From Lithospermum erythrorhizon (taxonomy: Eukaryota > Streptophyta > Magnoliopsida > Boraginales > Boraginaceae): a stretch of DNA of 64,000 nt. The stretch's first letter is position 1; every line of letters starts with the position of its first letter. The stretch is taken from the NCBI GenBank assembly GCA_019722365.1, contig JADFUC010001549.1, forward strand, positions 1-64,000. Reading direction: 5' to 3'. Below are positions 23,103 to 34,089 of the stretch, piece after piece. The notes below the pieces were generated by a model. The model was not told the origin of the DNA, made no database searches, and saw only the letters and a list, made by a program, of their open reading frames with translations. A program made the position numbers and the translations under genes.

Positions 23103-24790
23103 GACCATTAAAAACATCTTATATAAGATAATGGTTTTGTGAAAATATTTGTGAAAACCATTATATGATCTTAATGGTTTGAACTAAATTATGCCTATAT
23201 AATCATTTCAAACCAAGAGATGTTCAGAGACTGGTTAGGTTAGAATCTATGTATTAGCTTCTAATATAATATTATGTCTCTTATATTAATGTTAATGTTA
23301 TTTCAACTTTATCTATGTTTTGGTGACATGGTTTGGTTTGCTTGTATAGATTCAGGTTCATTAGTATCGTTTATTATGACTAATCTCGCACATGCAAAAA
23401 AATACCCTTCATGCATAAATATGTAACAACAAACTCGAACTAGCTAAAGGATACGATGCAGGGACCTCATCCAAACATGCACAATTTTTGCCCAATGGGT
23501 CGTACTTGGGGCAGTCGACAAAAGGCGCCCGCTTGGGATGATTTATGGCGGTCGGCCGAGAGATGCCCGTAAGTAGCCCCGCGGTCTTATTTGGGGCCAA
23601 TGTTGGCGGAAAGCGCTTGGCGGTTAGCCCTGCAGGCCGGTTGAAATATTTGATGAAACTTGATTTAGCCCCCACTTTTACTTAAAGGGGCTGACCATTA
23701 AAACATCTTATATATGGTAATGGTTTGAAATATTTGTGAAAACCATTATATGAACTTATGGTTTGAACTAAATTATGCCTATATAATCGTTTTAAACAGA
23801 GATGTTGGAGGCCCAGTTAAGGTTAGGAATCTAATTAAGCCTACAATATAATATTATCAATCTCTTTATATTAAATGTTAATGTTATTTCAACATATGTT
23901 TGTGACATGGTTTGGTTTGCTTGTATCGTCCGGTTCATTAATGATATCGTTTATTACAATTAATCTCCTTGTCTGAAAAAATACCCTTCATGCATAAATA
24001 TGTAACAACAAACTCGAACTAGCTAAAGAGATACGATGTAGGGGACCTCGTCCAGTATGCATAATTTTAGCCCACAGTAGATTCGTGCTGAATCCGACAA
24101 GCTTGGGATGATTTATGGCGAAGTCTGACGAAGATGCCCTATAGTAGCCCCCAAGGTCTTATTTGGGACCAATGTTGTGAAGCGCCCACGGTTAGCCCTA
24201 CGGGCCGATTTGAGAAATATTGAGCTTTTTACTTAAAGGGGCTCGGCCATTAAAACATCTTATATAAAATAATGGTTTTGTGAAAATATTTGTGAAAACC
24301 ATTATTTGTTCTTAATGATTTGAACTAAATTATGTCTATATAATCATTTCAAACCAAGAGATGTTCAAAGACTAGTTAGGTTAGAATCTATGATATTATG
24401 TCTTTTATATTAATGTTAATGTTATTTCAACTTTATCTATGTTTTGGTGACATGGTTTGGTTTGCTTGTATCGTCCGGTTCATTAATGATACTCGTTTGT
24501 CTGATTAATCTCGCTTATGCAAAAAATACCCTTCAAAGCCATAAATATGTAATAAACTTTCGAACTAGCTAAAGGGATACGATCTGGGGACTCTAATCAA
24601 AACATCTTGCCGATTTTAGCTCAGTAAGATTAAGGCGGAGTGCGACAGAGGCGCCTTGGGATGATTTGTAAGCAGTAGAGGGCTCCTTTGAAATGGCCCC
24701 AGGGGTCTTCAGCCCAAGGGGGCAGGTGTTGATGAGGACACGCCCGTGGTTAGCCCTCGGGCCGATTTGAGAAATATTTCGACAGCTTAG
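23103..24790. repeat. Three-unit tandem array, about 550-590 bp per unit
   Basis: Units begin at gaccattaaaaacatctt (23103), again at 23693 and at about 24245. Each unit has an AT-rich half with a hairpin (ataatggtttt ... aaaaccattat) and a GC-rich half (cttgggatgatttatggcg ... cttatttgggacc ... gttagccct-gggccg). Units 1 and 3 are closest in the AT half. The GC half differs by many small indels. No protein frame is conserved across the units. Confidence 0.85.
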
Positions 24791-25072
24791 TTTCATGTGT
24801 AAAATAATCGTAAACATCGTTTTCATATTTGAGCGTCAGGATCGGCTTCGAAATCACCCAGCTTTCATGATTTCTACTGCGGGATACGATGATATTCGAG
24901 TGGCATGTGATTAAAATCGTAAAGTTTATTACTTTTTGACCATTGAGAAAACATAATGGATTAAATTCCATTTAACATATTGGGAGTAGATGAAGGCTGG
25001 CCCAACTTTCCATGGATTTAATTAAAGAAAACACCAAATAGTTAACGTTTTTGTGTTTCTTGCCACTAGGAC
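24791..25072. other. Spacer, no gene seen
   Basis: No feature was recognised between the array and the short frame that follows. Confidence 0.4.
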
Positions 25073-25390
25073 TCAACCTATTAACTGGTGTTTTCCAGTG
25101 CTTTCAGCCTCAGTCCCTCTTTGATATTTGTTGCGTTTGGTTGAGGAACCGGTGATGGTCTGTAGAAAACTGGCTAACGTAGTGTCGTCCTCACAAACTT
25201 CCACTTCTTGAATGTCTGTTGGTAATGGTTGTACTGGATCCAGCTCACTCCCTCTTGGATGTTGGCCATCCTCCAACTCCACTTGAGAAACTGGTGGAAT
25301 ACCCGTTCTTCGCTTCCTTATACACATTCTTGTATAAACTTTAGTAACATTTCCCCCCTTCGGCTCCACATTCTTAACTGAAAACACCAA
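25073..25390 (-). CDS. Unrecognised 105-codon open frame
   Basis: A minus-strand frame from ATG 25390 to a stop at 25073. The protein has a basic patch (Arg-Lys-Arg-Arg near residue 30), a Pro/Glu/Asp-rich middle and no membrane segment or known motif that I can name. Base composition is higher in GC than the surroundings, so it may be a captured coding fragment or a relic of a mobile element. It could equally be chance. Confidence 0.2.
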   Translation of the reverse strand: MVFSVKNVEPKGGNVTKVYTRMCIRKRRTGIPPVSQVELEDGQHPRGSELDPVQPLPTDIQEVEVCEDDTTLASFLQTITGSSTKRNKYQRGTEAESTGKHQLIG

Positions 25391-25744
25391 AAGTTAACAA
25401 AACAATTCAAGATTAATTAACACGAAACACCCAAGACTAAAAGAAAACACGAGGTACCTAGAAGAGGAAAATACAAAAAATACTTTCAATAGGCGCTAGA
25501 ACTGATGTAATGGATGATTTTAATTGATTAATGCATTACCTATCAAAACAATAAAATGTTTGAAATAAAGTTTTAATAAAATTTGGAATTTTAAATAAAA
25601 TATTTTCATAATTAGTATTATTTGAAAAAATATCTAAAAATTAATTTTAAACAGAGTTTAATAGGCGTTATGATATCCATGCCGCCGAATTTTTTTAGAA
25701 TCAATATATAAGAAGACTTCTATCTAGTAGGAGATCCATTTTCA

Positions 25745-25857
25745 AAACAACAAATTCTAATATACTTAATCCTAAAATAATGTACAACAAATTCTAATAT
25801 ACTTAATCTCAAAATGATATACAACAAATTCTAATATACTTATCCTCAAATTATTAA
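25745..25857. repeat. Three-copy 37-bp minisatellite
   Basis: The unit acaacaaattctaatatact plus taatcctaaaataatgt-like sequence occurs three times head to tail. Confidence 0.8.
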
Positions 25858-25948
25858 TTCATAATTAGAAACATTACGAATATTTCGTAGGAAACATTTA
25901 AAAAATTTAATCTATGATTCTAAGTGTTATATGTTTAAAAAACTAATA

Positions 25949-26260
25949 GGGTTATGGCTGAGGAATTAGAAGCGAATAGCATGTACGATCAGCATTCATC
26001 TCCTTATACTATTCTTCCAAAATTTGGACCGTGTGAGGGTGCTGCACACCAAGGCCAATACGGAGTTTCAATATGAGACTAGAAGTCTTCGTAAGCGACT
26101 TTGTCTTGTTGTGGCATAAGTTTGCTATTGAATGTAGTAGCGAAAAGAAGAGTTACAAGCAGTGTCACAATGCAAATGCTTATTCAGAGTCTTTGCTCGC
26201 TGATGGAAGGCATGTTACGCCCACAACACATGACTTGCCACAGGTAAGCGTGCCATTCAT
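25949..26260 (+). other. Exon-like coding relic of unknown origin
   Basis: From ATG 25954 a short frame encodes MAEELEANSMYDQHSSPYTI and then KFGPCEGAAHQG before a stop. A second frame (26073-26276) continues with similar composition. It ends near a gacttgccacag/gtaagc sequence at about 26244 that looks like a splice donor. Balanced base composition makes it stand out from its AT-rich surroundings. I recognise no family. Confidence 0.25.
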
Positions 26261-26279
26261 TGGATCTTTCGTTTGATAG

Positions 26280-27020
26280 TCTGAAAATTTAGTAGTGAAA
26301 TGTATTGGAAGATAGATGAAGCATGGTCAGAACTTTATATAGTTGGTCGTTTTAATCGTGAGTAAATGTGTGTACCGTGGGAATCTCTTAAAACTACATG
26401 GCAGTGCGTGCAGGAGGTGCCAGTCTTGATGTAAGCTACATGGGATGTAATATAAAGCATTAGTCAAGGGAGCAGGGCCTTGGGGTGCTTGGGAGTGCTA
26501 GCGAACTGGGTTCTGATTGCACCTCTGTTATGTCTTAGTATATTTTGCACTCCAAAGTTGGAGACTTTTGGTTTCTTCCGTTACTTTGGAATTATGTTGC
26601 GTTCGATTGAAATTTTATTCACGCGTTAACTTCTTGTGAGTTAGAGTGGTATTGAAGGTTGGAGTAAAGGAATAGTGATGGCGCCCTTTTACTCTCCCAT
26701 TTAAGTGGAACAACTTCGTCCACTTGAGATAAATTGACAAGCAACTAAATTTTTAACCTACAAATAGCATTTTAACTTTGGTGATCTTTCTTTAACACCT
26801 GCCGATTATGAAACAGCTAGAAGTCTTACAGGCGATCGGTTCTAACTGGTGTATCTGAGGGAATCGGTTGCTCTCTAAAAGTCTTAGCACATACGGGTAG
26901 GGGCTTGAAATGCGGTTTAAGAAGTGTGTTATGGCAGTTGATGTTTGAAACATTTGATTTTATAAGCGAAAGTTATTAACAGTAATTCGGCGCCGACTTC
27001 CTACCCTTTCGAGGTGAAGA
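26280..27020. other. Intergenic stretch, no feature seen
   Basis: Mixed base composition with no supported reading frame. A gene relic is possible but I cannot assign one. Confidence 0.3.
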
Positions 27021-27150
27021 ATCTGATTTTAAACTGATAGATTGTGATGTATTTTTTGTTTTGTTTTGAACTCATAGATTGTAAAGTATTTTTTTTTGTT
27101 TTGAAGTCATAGATTGTGATGTATTTGTTAATTGAACTGATAGTGTGATT
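27021..27150. repeat. About 45-bp tandem repeat
   Basis: The sequence catagattgtgatgtattt with a tttttgttttgaact linker occurs three times, with a weaker fourth. Confidence 0.65.
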
Positions 27151-27640
27151 TTGAGTATTTTTATCTATCGTTTTCAATACTACCCATTCAATAGTGTGTT
27201 TAGAAATTAATAGATGGATTTAAGAAACAAAAGTAAATAAATATTATAGTAGTTATTTGTAAAATAATTTTTTTAAATCTCTATAGAAAATTTGATATAT
27301 ACAATCAGAATTCTAATACTCTCTCTTCATCAAATCATTATTGTCAGGTTTTAAATTTTAAACTCAAATATTTGATATATTTATATTCAATATAAGTTAA
27401 AAATATTTATTAATGCATAAAATGTGAACATGATAATTTGATTTCAATTGAGGTTACATATATCAATTAAAGTACTTCTTACTCATCGAGGTAATCATAC
27501 TTTACCTTTTATGTTGAATATATTTTAGGATAGATTTTAGTTTATCTATTAAAAATTCATGTTTTTGAAATAATTATTAGATCTATTTTCTTTGAATAAT
27601 TCAAATAAATTTTATATTATACAATTTTCTAAAACTAATA
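27151..27640. other. AT-rich stretch, no gene seen
   Basis: Very AT-rich; no repeat or frame recognised. Confidence 0.4.
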
Positions 27641-27735
27641 CTTCCTCCGTCCTAAAAGATTATCACATTTTGATTTCCTCATATTTAAGAGAGTTGTCTT
27701 TATACACCTTTTTACTAAACTACCAACTCTCGAAT
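27641..27735 (+). mobile_element. Half of a Stowaway-like MITE
   Basis: tacttcctccgtcctaaaag followed by attatcacattttgattt is the typical terminal sequence of plant Stowaway-like elements. The other end is missing; the minisatellite follows instead. Confidence 0.5.
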
Positions 27736-27737
27736 AC

Positions 27738-28262
27738 CATAATTTCGGCCAGTTTCACCGAATAACCAAATTTCCAGTGTGTTTGGCCCGAAACCATATT
27801 CTCGGTCCGTTTCTTTTTGGAACCATATTTTTGTCCCGTTCCGATCATGAACCACATTTTCGCCCCATTTCACCTCGTGATAATATTTTCGGCCCGATTC
27901 ACCCGGATATTATATTTTCGACCTGTTTAACACCAGGACAATATTTTCGGCCTAGTTCCCCCGATACCATATTTTCAACTAGTTTCGACCCGGGAAACTA
28001 ATTTGATCCCGTTTAGGCCGACCATATTTTTGGACCGCTGTACATGCCATATTTTCACCTGTTTCATTTACCATATTTTCGGTCGAATTAACATATTTTA
28101 GATCGTTTTGCCCGGGAACATTTTTCCCCGTTTTAACCAGAATGATATTTGGCCCGTTCGCCCCGAACCATATTTCGGTCCATTTCGCCCGGGGCCATAT
28201 TTTGATCGGTTTTGACCGGTAACATTTTTCGTCGTTCGCTTGAGAAAATATGGTCCCCGGGA
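27738..28262. repeat. About 30-bp GC-containing minisatellite array
   Basis: Some 17-18 degenerate units of 26-34 bp follow the pattern accatattttcggcccgttt then cacccggg. The array codes across most frames without stops in places, giving spurious frames of 60-95 codons on both strands. It lies just upstream of the amidase remnant. Confidence 0.85.
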
Positions 28263-28820
28263 ACAAAGCAGTTGAAAATGGCAGAATAGAATATACAGGC
28301 TATATGGTCTGAAGCCAATATTTCCTAAAAATGTTCCCAACAAGCGTTGTACCATCCTCATTATTTTTAATTAATATCAATTAATAGATATCGAAAATAT
28401 CATATATAAAATTATTGCATCATATAAAGTTTAATTTGAAAGATGATGCAAAATATTCAATTAGCAATTTATGGACTTGGTAAATATATATTGTAATTTT
28501 TACATTACTAAATTTTCTATTCATATATCACCTAGCGCTTTTTATTTGTGTTACTTATTTATTCAATATTACGGAGTATATGATATGTGTAACAAAGAAT
28601 CTAAAGTAAAAAAAAAGGAATAAGTACTCAAATTAGCACCTTGACGTGTATCATTCTTAGGAAACGCTAAAATACGATGGTATGCGAGATGACCAATTTG
28701 CAGCCGTAGTTTACAGTTAATTAGCTAGTTATCCCTTGAACTTTGGATTTATTTCAACCTGCCCCTAAACTTTATCATTTTTTCAGCCCTACCCACTAAA
28801 TTTCCCTCAATGTCTTTGCA
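28263..28820. other. Probable intron/flank of the amidase remnant
   Basis: AT-rich. It ends with a good acceptor (tgtctttgcag at 28811-28821). No further amidase exon was found upstream in the window. Confidence 0.4.
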
Positions 28821-28821
28821 G

Positions 28822-29160
28822 GAAAAATTTTCTTTGCTGCAGAAGCAACAAATGGAATTCAAGATGATGAAAAACAAGCATTGGCAAATTTAGGAAACCT
28901 GAATAAACTTGGTTTTGAGAAATTGATGATAAATAATAATCTAGATGCATTAGTAAGTATTGGAGAGGATGTATATGGTGTTCGTGCAATTGGTGGATTC
29001 CCTGGATGGAATAAGTGTTCCTGCTGCTTTTGATGAGAATGGGGTGCCTGTTGGTATTTGTTTTGGAGGACGCAAAGGGTCTGAGTCTAAATTGATAGAA
29101 ATTGCATATGCATTTGAGCAAGCAACTGAGATAAGGAAACCTCCTACTCTCAGAACTTGA
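28822..29160 (+). pseudogene. Amidase (GatA/AMI-like signature family), last exon only, frameshifted
   Basis: After the acceptor at 28821 the frame reads KIFFAAEATNGI, then LGNLNKLGFEKLM, LDALVSIGEDVYGVRAIGGF and PG. A four-base tandem repeat, tggatgga at 29003-29010, then shifts the frame. In the next frame it continues ISVPAAFDENGVPVGICFGG and ends IEIAYAFEQATEIRKPPTLR-T-stop. This is the C-terminal end of the plant amidase family of Ser-cisSer-Lys hydrolases. The catalytic residues lie in upstream exons that are absent. Removing one tgga would restore the frame, so the break is a simple slippage duplication. It is probably a truncated duplicate of a gene elsewhere. Confidence 0.8.
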
Positions 29161-29769
29161 GTATATTATATTGAGATCATGTTGTTGTTCCTGTTGTTAT
29201 GATCTGAATCAACATTCTAGCCTAAGCACATAAACCGAAAAGGATTATTATATGCGTCCTTTTTGCATCCGTTGACATGAATCATGCTTGGTCGACTGTA
29301 CATGTACTATATAGACATTAAGAATATTTATGATATAATCATTCAATATGATGAATATATTAATATATATATAAGTTACGTACGTATGATACATTGCTCA
29401 ATCACTCACATACAAAGTTGAAATTCAGAAGTATCAACTAAAAGCATACACCAAAAAATATCCACTGCAATAAAACTTCTAAACTAATTGATTTTGTTGA
29501 CTATATATTAATATGACCATTCATGGGTAGATGGATAAAACAAAGTAATTTACACTACAACCATGTCTCTTATTATTACAAGCCATTTCAATGAGCATTA
29601 GATATTCGAAGTCAACATACATACTTCATTACATCCCAAATTTAGCACACAACTGTTTCATTCGACTATGCAATCCAAAGACCAATAGTCCAATGATACA
29701 CTTTATAGTTCTTACATAATTATGATTTAGGATAACAACCTAATAATACTTATTAGATTTGGGTAAAAC
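29161..29769. other. Converging 3' flanks of the amidase remnant and the MADS gene
   Basis: AT-rich sequence holding the probable 3' untranslated region of the MADS-box gene (minus strand). No other feature was seen. Confidence 0.4.
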
Positions 29770-32700
29770 CTAAATTTGACACATCTCACTATGTATTGTT
29801 AGTGGATACTGTGTGTTAGCCATGGCCATAGGGGGCATATTATTCATTCCACGGTGCTCTAATTGATACATGTCAATTTCTGGAGTGAGAGGGTATTCAA
29901 TACTTGTAAAATTGGGTGCCTTGTCATGAATGATGTTGCATTGTTCACCAATCTGCAAAAAGAAAAAGAAATGTGGTAAAATGTTATAAAATAATTTGGG
30001 TTTGAGGTGAAACATAAGAATCTCTTAATAATACCTGACATTAATAAGTCCTCAATTATGGAATGTGAAATTTCTTATATGCACATTCACATTTTGTTTC
30101 AAATTTCGAATTGAGCAAAAGGCATGAATGCATGATCGATATACGATAATTTTTATTTTAAAATGAATTGTTCGATGATCCATACATGTTCGAGATAATA
30201 AACAATTTTCAATCATTAATGTTCATGTTAAAAAAATAGTATTTGTTGTATATATATCGATTAACTTAGGTATTTAAATGACAATTTTTATTTCACGTGC
30301 CTATCATCACATGGACTATTTTTAAAACATAATTTATTTACTCATTTTTACCTTGTCTTGGAGAAACTTGTTTGCTGCTTTGAGTATCCCTTCCTGTTCA
30401 CAAAGGAAATTTATAGATTTTAAGTTTACAAATAATAATAACGCCTAGCTAGATATATAACTTTTCTTATTGATATATATTATTCTCTCTGCTCTTTATT
30501 TATTCGATCATCTTAAGAATTTTTATTCCTCTTTTTACTTTGACTATTACTTTTTTCAATACAACCTTTTACATTGAACTCTTAAAAATTCTAACATTAT
30601 TGGTTTATCTCATAATATTCTTTAACATTATTGGTTTATAATTTTCTATCTCCTTAAAAATAGTAAAATTAATTATACTCTTAATAAATCACTTTTAAAT
30701 TATATGATCAAGTAAATAGGAACAAAAGAAGTATTTAATAAAATTGCTATAGACAATTAAATGATAATGAGGGTCACCTTGTTTTTCAGCAATTGGATTT
30801 GTTGAAACATGATATCCATCTACAAGTTTGAAATATGTAAATATAATATGAAAGTCTAGTTAGTGTAGTATTCCTCAATTTTTAAAAAGATTGTCACATT
30901 TGACATTTTTGGATTCTTTTATAGCTGAACTTTTGATCGCAAATATTTTTATTTAGGTCAGAATATTTTATATGAAAATATATAAAAAAGTATATTTTCA
31001 ATTCTTTTCTTTCATTGATATATTTTTATGAAATATTATACAATACAAATAAAATATCTATGGTTAAAGTTCAACTCTAAAAAGATCAAAATATAATAAT
31101 TTTTTAGGATGGAGGAGGTATAAGTTTTAATAACCATGATTGAAGATGGATTTTTTTTTTACCTTTGCTGAACGAACATGGTAGATCCACATTTCAAGTT
31201 GTTTCTCAAGTGCATGCAACTCATCCAATGTCATTGTTCCAGCTCCTCCTCCAGTCATATACCTATTAATTAAACTCAAAGTTCTAATCAATCTAAACTA
31301 AGAGTAATTTATCATTAGGCTTTGATCAAATATGTTTATCCCATATTATTTTTTGATCATTTATGTTTTAAACGGTTTTATTTGAAATCACTTAACTTTT
31401 AAAATTGTCTCCAATTAATTTTTCCGTCCAAAATTCCGTTAACTTTCCATTAAATGTGTCATATAACAAACATGTGACATTTTAAAAAAACAATTGTGTC
31501 CAGTTGTTACAAATATAATTTTAAAGTAACAATTGAAAATTAAAAAGATAAAGACATTATTTAAAATTACTTTAAAAGACATCTATTAAACTAAAAATAG
31601 GACAATTTAAAACATAAGTAATCAAACGAGAACATGAAATAAATATAGATAATTAACGTGACCATTAATCATTTATCATTTAATAAGGCCATCTGCCTAT
31701 TGTGTAATAAATTTCTTTTGTGTTTTGTAATAATTGGGGCATGCTTTGGTGATCTCATTTAATTTCTTTTTTTCAATTATCAAATAATGCCTTCATATAT
31801 GTTCTTTTGTGTAAGGTGATATCTTACAAAATATGGTGGTGAAAAATTAACATTAGATATAACAACTACTCCGTAAATGATTAATCAGTACAAATGCATG
31901 CCTGACCAACTACTAATATAGAGCGATTAGCATTAATATGAAAAAGGTCATTACCTCAGGCCTTTTTGGAGGACATCAATCTCTTGCTTAAGCATGTTAA
32001 TCTCCTCCATTGGATCCTAATAAAAAAATATAACCTTACCTTACTGTTTTATGCTTATTCTACATACTTAATAATTATCATAATCGAAATTATGAATTGA
32101 AACAATAATTTGAAAGATTTTATTCAATCAATTTGATAATATTCATTGAACATAAAAGTATCTTTTTGAAGAGTATTATATTCTTCGTAATTTGTTAGAA
32201 TCTGATAAAAGACTATGAGGTTCATTCTAAAATTAATTGACAATAAAGAAATAATTTAAAATTTTATATATTAACTCGAAAGTATATACATCAATAATTG
32301 ATGTGGTACGTGTTACGTTCACCGAATCTGTTCTGTTTTTTTGTTTCAAAGTTCTGGTCTTGATTGTTACATGTGAAATAAGTCTCAACATGCAAGATTT
32401 CTAAGAACATAACTTCATGAGAGCTAGCTAAGACCATTCCACTTAACAAGTGACACATAGAAATCACTATCATAGTATCATATACTTTTATATGTTTGAT
32501 AATATATCATTGGCCCAAAACTTTAAGAAAAACAGGAAGACACAACATGAACATAAAAAACAAAAAGTGGTAGAATTCGTGTCGATTTGTTACGGTACGA
32601 TCAGGGAATCACAAAGCAACCCACACAATATTGTCTCTAAAAAGTAGTCATAAAAATTGGAATATTTATATAAAGAACAATTCCATTTAAATCGAAATTC

Positions 32701-33818
32701 ACACCAATTGGATTCTTCCTTTGTTGAATATTCAATTCGTTTCTAGAAAAAGCTATATGTTGCCTACACGGTTCAGGGCTTAAGAATCACACTTAAATAT
32801 ATGGTCTTAAACTAGATTATTATTGGGTATATATATTGTATGCTTATAACATATCTATAATAATGCACTAATTTTGGTATGTATATTTATTTCCTGATTT
32901 TTTTACACAATATATAGCTGTAATCGAAAAGATATAGCACTGGATCTATGTGTTTATTGGTATCAAATTAATATTGATTCACAACATTTATTAGTTTGTT
33001 AAGAACAAAAAAGAAAAGAAATTGAGCAATATATGTGTAACAAATACAATAAAACAACATAAATCCAACATGCATGGTAGATGAATGAAACTCCAAAGCA
33101 ATTCAGTGATAAATAAATGCTTAGTAAATCAACAAAGTTAATGCACATATATATGTATGATTTACAACTTGAGTCTACCGAATCGAACTAATGTACCAAA
33201 ATGAGAACGTTAAAATAGAGAATATCACATTGTTCTATTGGTCGAAGACTTTACTAGATAGAAGGTATACAGTAAGTTATAAGTTCGATTCTCACAAAAT
33301 AGAACTTCTCTAGACAGCGAATATAATAAGTTTTGAACTCGATTATTCTCATCCGATATATAGGTGTCGGGTAATCCGTAATCGGATATGTTTTCCCCAG
33401 AAAATGAAATTAAATAAAGGATGATGTTCATCATATATATGTACCTGAACTTGAGCATCCTTGAGTGGTGCAGTTTGAGAATGACTTCCTTGATCAGTGC
33501 ACTTGGTGTACTTCTCAATCATCTCTTGCATGTTTCTATTTAAAAAATTAAACCAAATATCAATACCAATAATACCAAATACTTTTATTTATCTTTTGAT
33601 ATTCCATTTTTTGAATAAATAAAAATGCAAACATACCCTTTGGTGGCTAGTTCATAAAGCTTTCCATGAGCAGAGATAATGAACACACCAATTTCAGCAT
33701 CACAAAGAACAGAAAGCTCCTTAGCCTTCTTCAAGAGCCCTGCACGCCTCTTGCAGAAGGTCACTTGTCGGTGAACCGGGTTCTCGATCCTCTTCAGTTG
33801 AATCTTCCCCCTAGCCAT
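29770..33818 (-). CDS. AGL12: MIKC-type MADS-box transcription factor, AGL12/XAL1-like
   Basis: Seven exons on the minus strand: 33818-33637, 33535-33445, 32016-31955, 31262-31163, 30819-30778, 30393-30352 and 29952-29770. They total 702 nt, giving 233 residues, all with GT-AG junctions. Exon 1 encodes the MADS domain ([20 protein letters not shown] to about residue 60), which binds CArG boxes and dimerises. Exon 2 is the I region. Exons 3-6 make the Leu-rich K box (for example [18 protein letters not shown] and [20 protein letters not shown]). Exon 7 is the C-terminal domain, ending [12 protein letters not shown]. The start of the MADS domain and this tail match the AGL12 (XAANTAL1) clade, known in Arabidopsis for root meristem and flowering roles. 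It is a nuclear regulator. No disabling change was seen. Introns 4 and 5 hold MITEs, and intron 2 may hold a SINE. The symbol is by clade only. Confidence 0.93.
30481..30736. mobile_element. Stowaway-like MITE in intron 5 of the MADS gene
   Basis: The left end (tattctctctgctctttatt) and the reverse complement of the right end (aatacttcttttgttcctat) are matching inverted ends. The pair atcgatca/tgatcaagtaaat lies further in. It is about 255 bp and AT-rich, flanked by TA. Confidence 0.65.
30869..31122. mobile_element. Stowaway-like MITE in intron 4 of the MADS gene
   Basis: The ends tattcctcaatttttaaaaa and ttttttaggatggaggaggt are imperfect inverted repeats of the cctcc-type family. It is about 250 bp, with TA at both borders. 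Confidence 0.7.
33225..33360 (+). mobile_element. Possible tRNA-derived SINE fragment in intron 2
   Basis: agttcgattctcac at about 33281 resembles a polymerase III B box. About 35 bp upstream, attggtcgaagactt is a weak A-box-like sequence. No clear tail or target duplication was found. Confidence 0.3.
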
Positions 33819-34080
33819 GCTTAATAATCAATCAAATTTCTAATATTCTTCTTTTTCTAGCTAGATAATTTCTTGAAAAAAATAAAACTAGTATTTAAAA
33901 AAAAATTGTTGTGATGAGTGAGTTTGGAAATCAAAATGAGATGGTTTGCAATATTCCTGCAAGGCAACCTCCCACTAGTTTGAACTAGCTTCGAGGTTGT
34001 TTGCTTTCCGCCTGGTTGTTCTTGCTTCCTCCTTAAACACCTGAAGAAATCTTGATTACTTGTTTCAAAATGATGTCCAA

Positions 34081-34089
34081 CTTTATATA
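34081..34089 (-). promoter_or_regulatory. Putative TATA box of the MADS gene
   Basis: Read on the minus strand this is TATATAAAG, about 265 bp before the ATG. That would leave a 5' untranslated region of roughly 230 nt. Nothing else between is a better candidate. Confidence 0.45.

Noticed and set aside
23409..23675. 88-codon frame in the three-unit array
   Set aside because: The same part of the other units is not open, so it is a chance frame in a non-coding repeat.
27979..28361. Overlapping frames of 61-95 codons on the minus strand
   Set aside because: They read through the 30-bp minisatellite and overlap each other in different frames.
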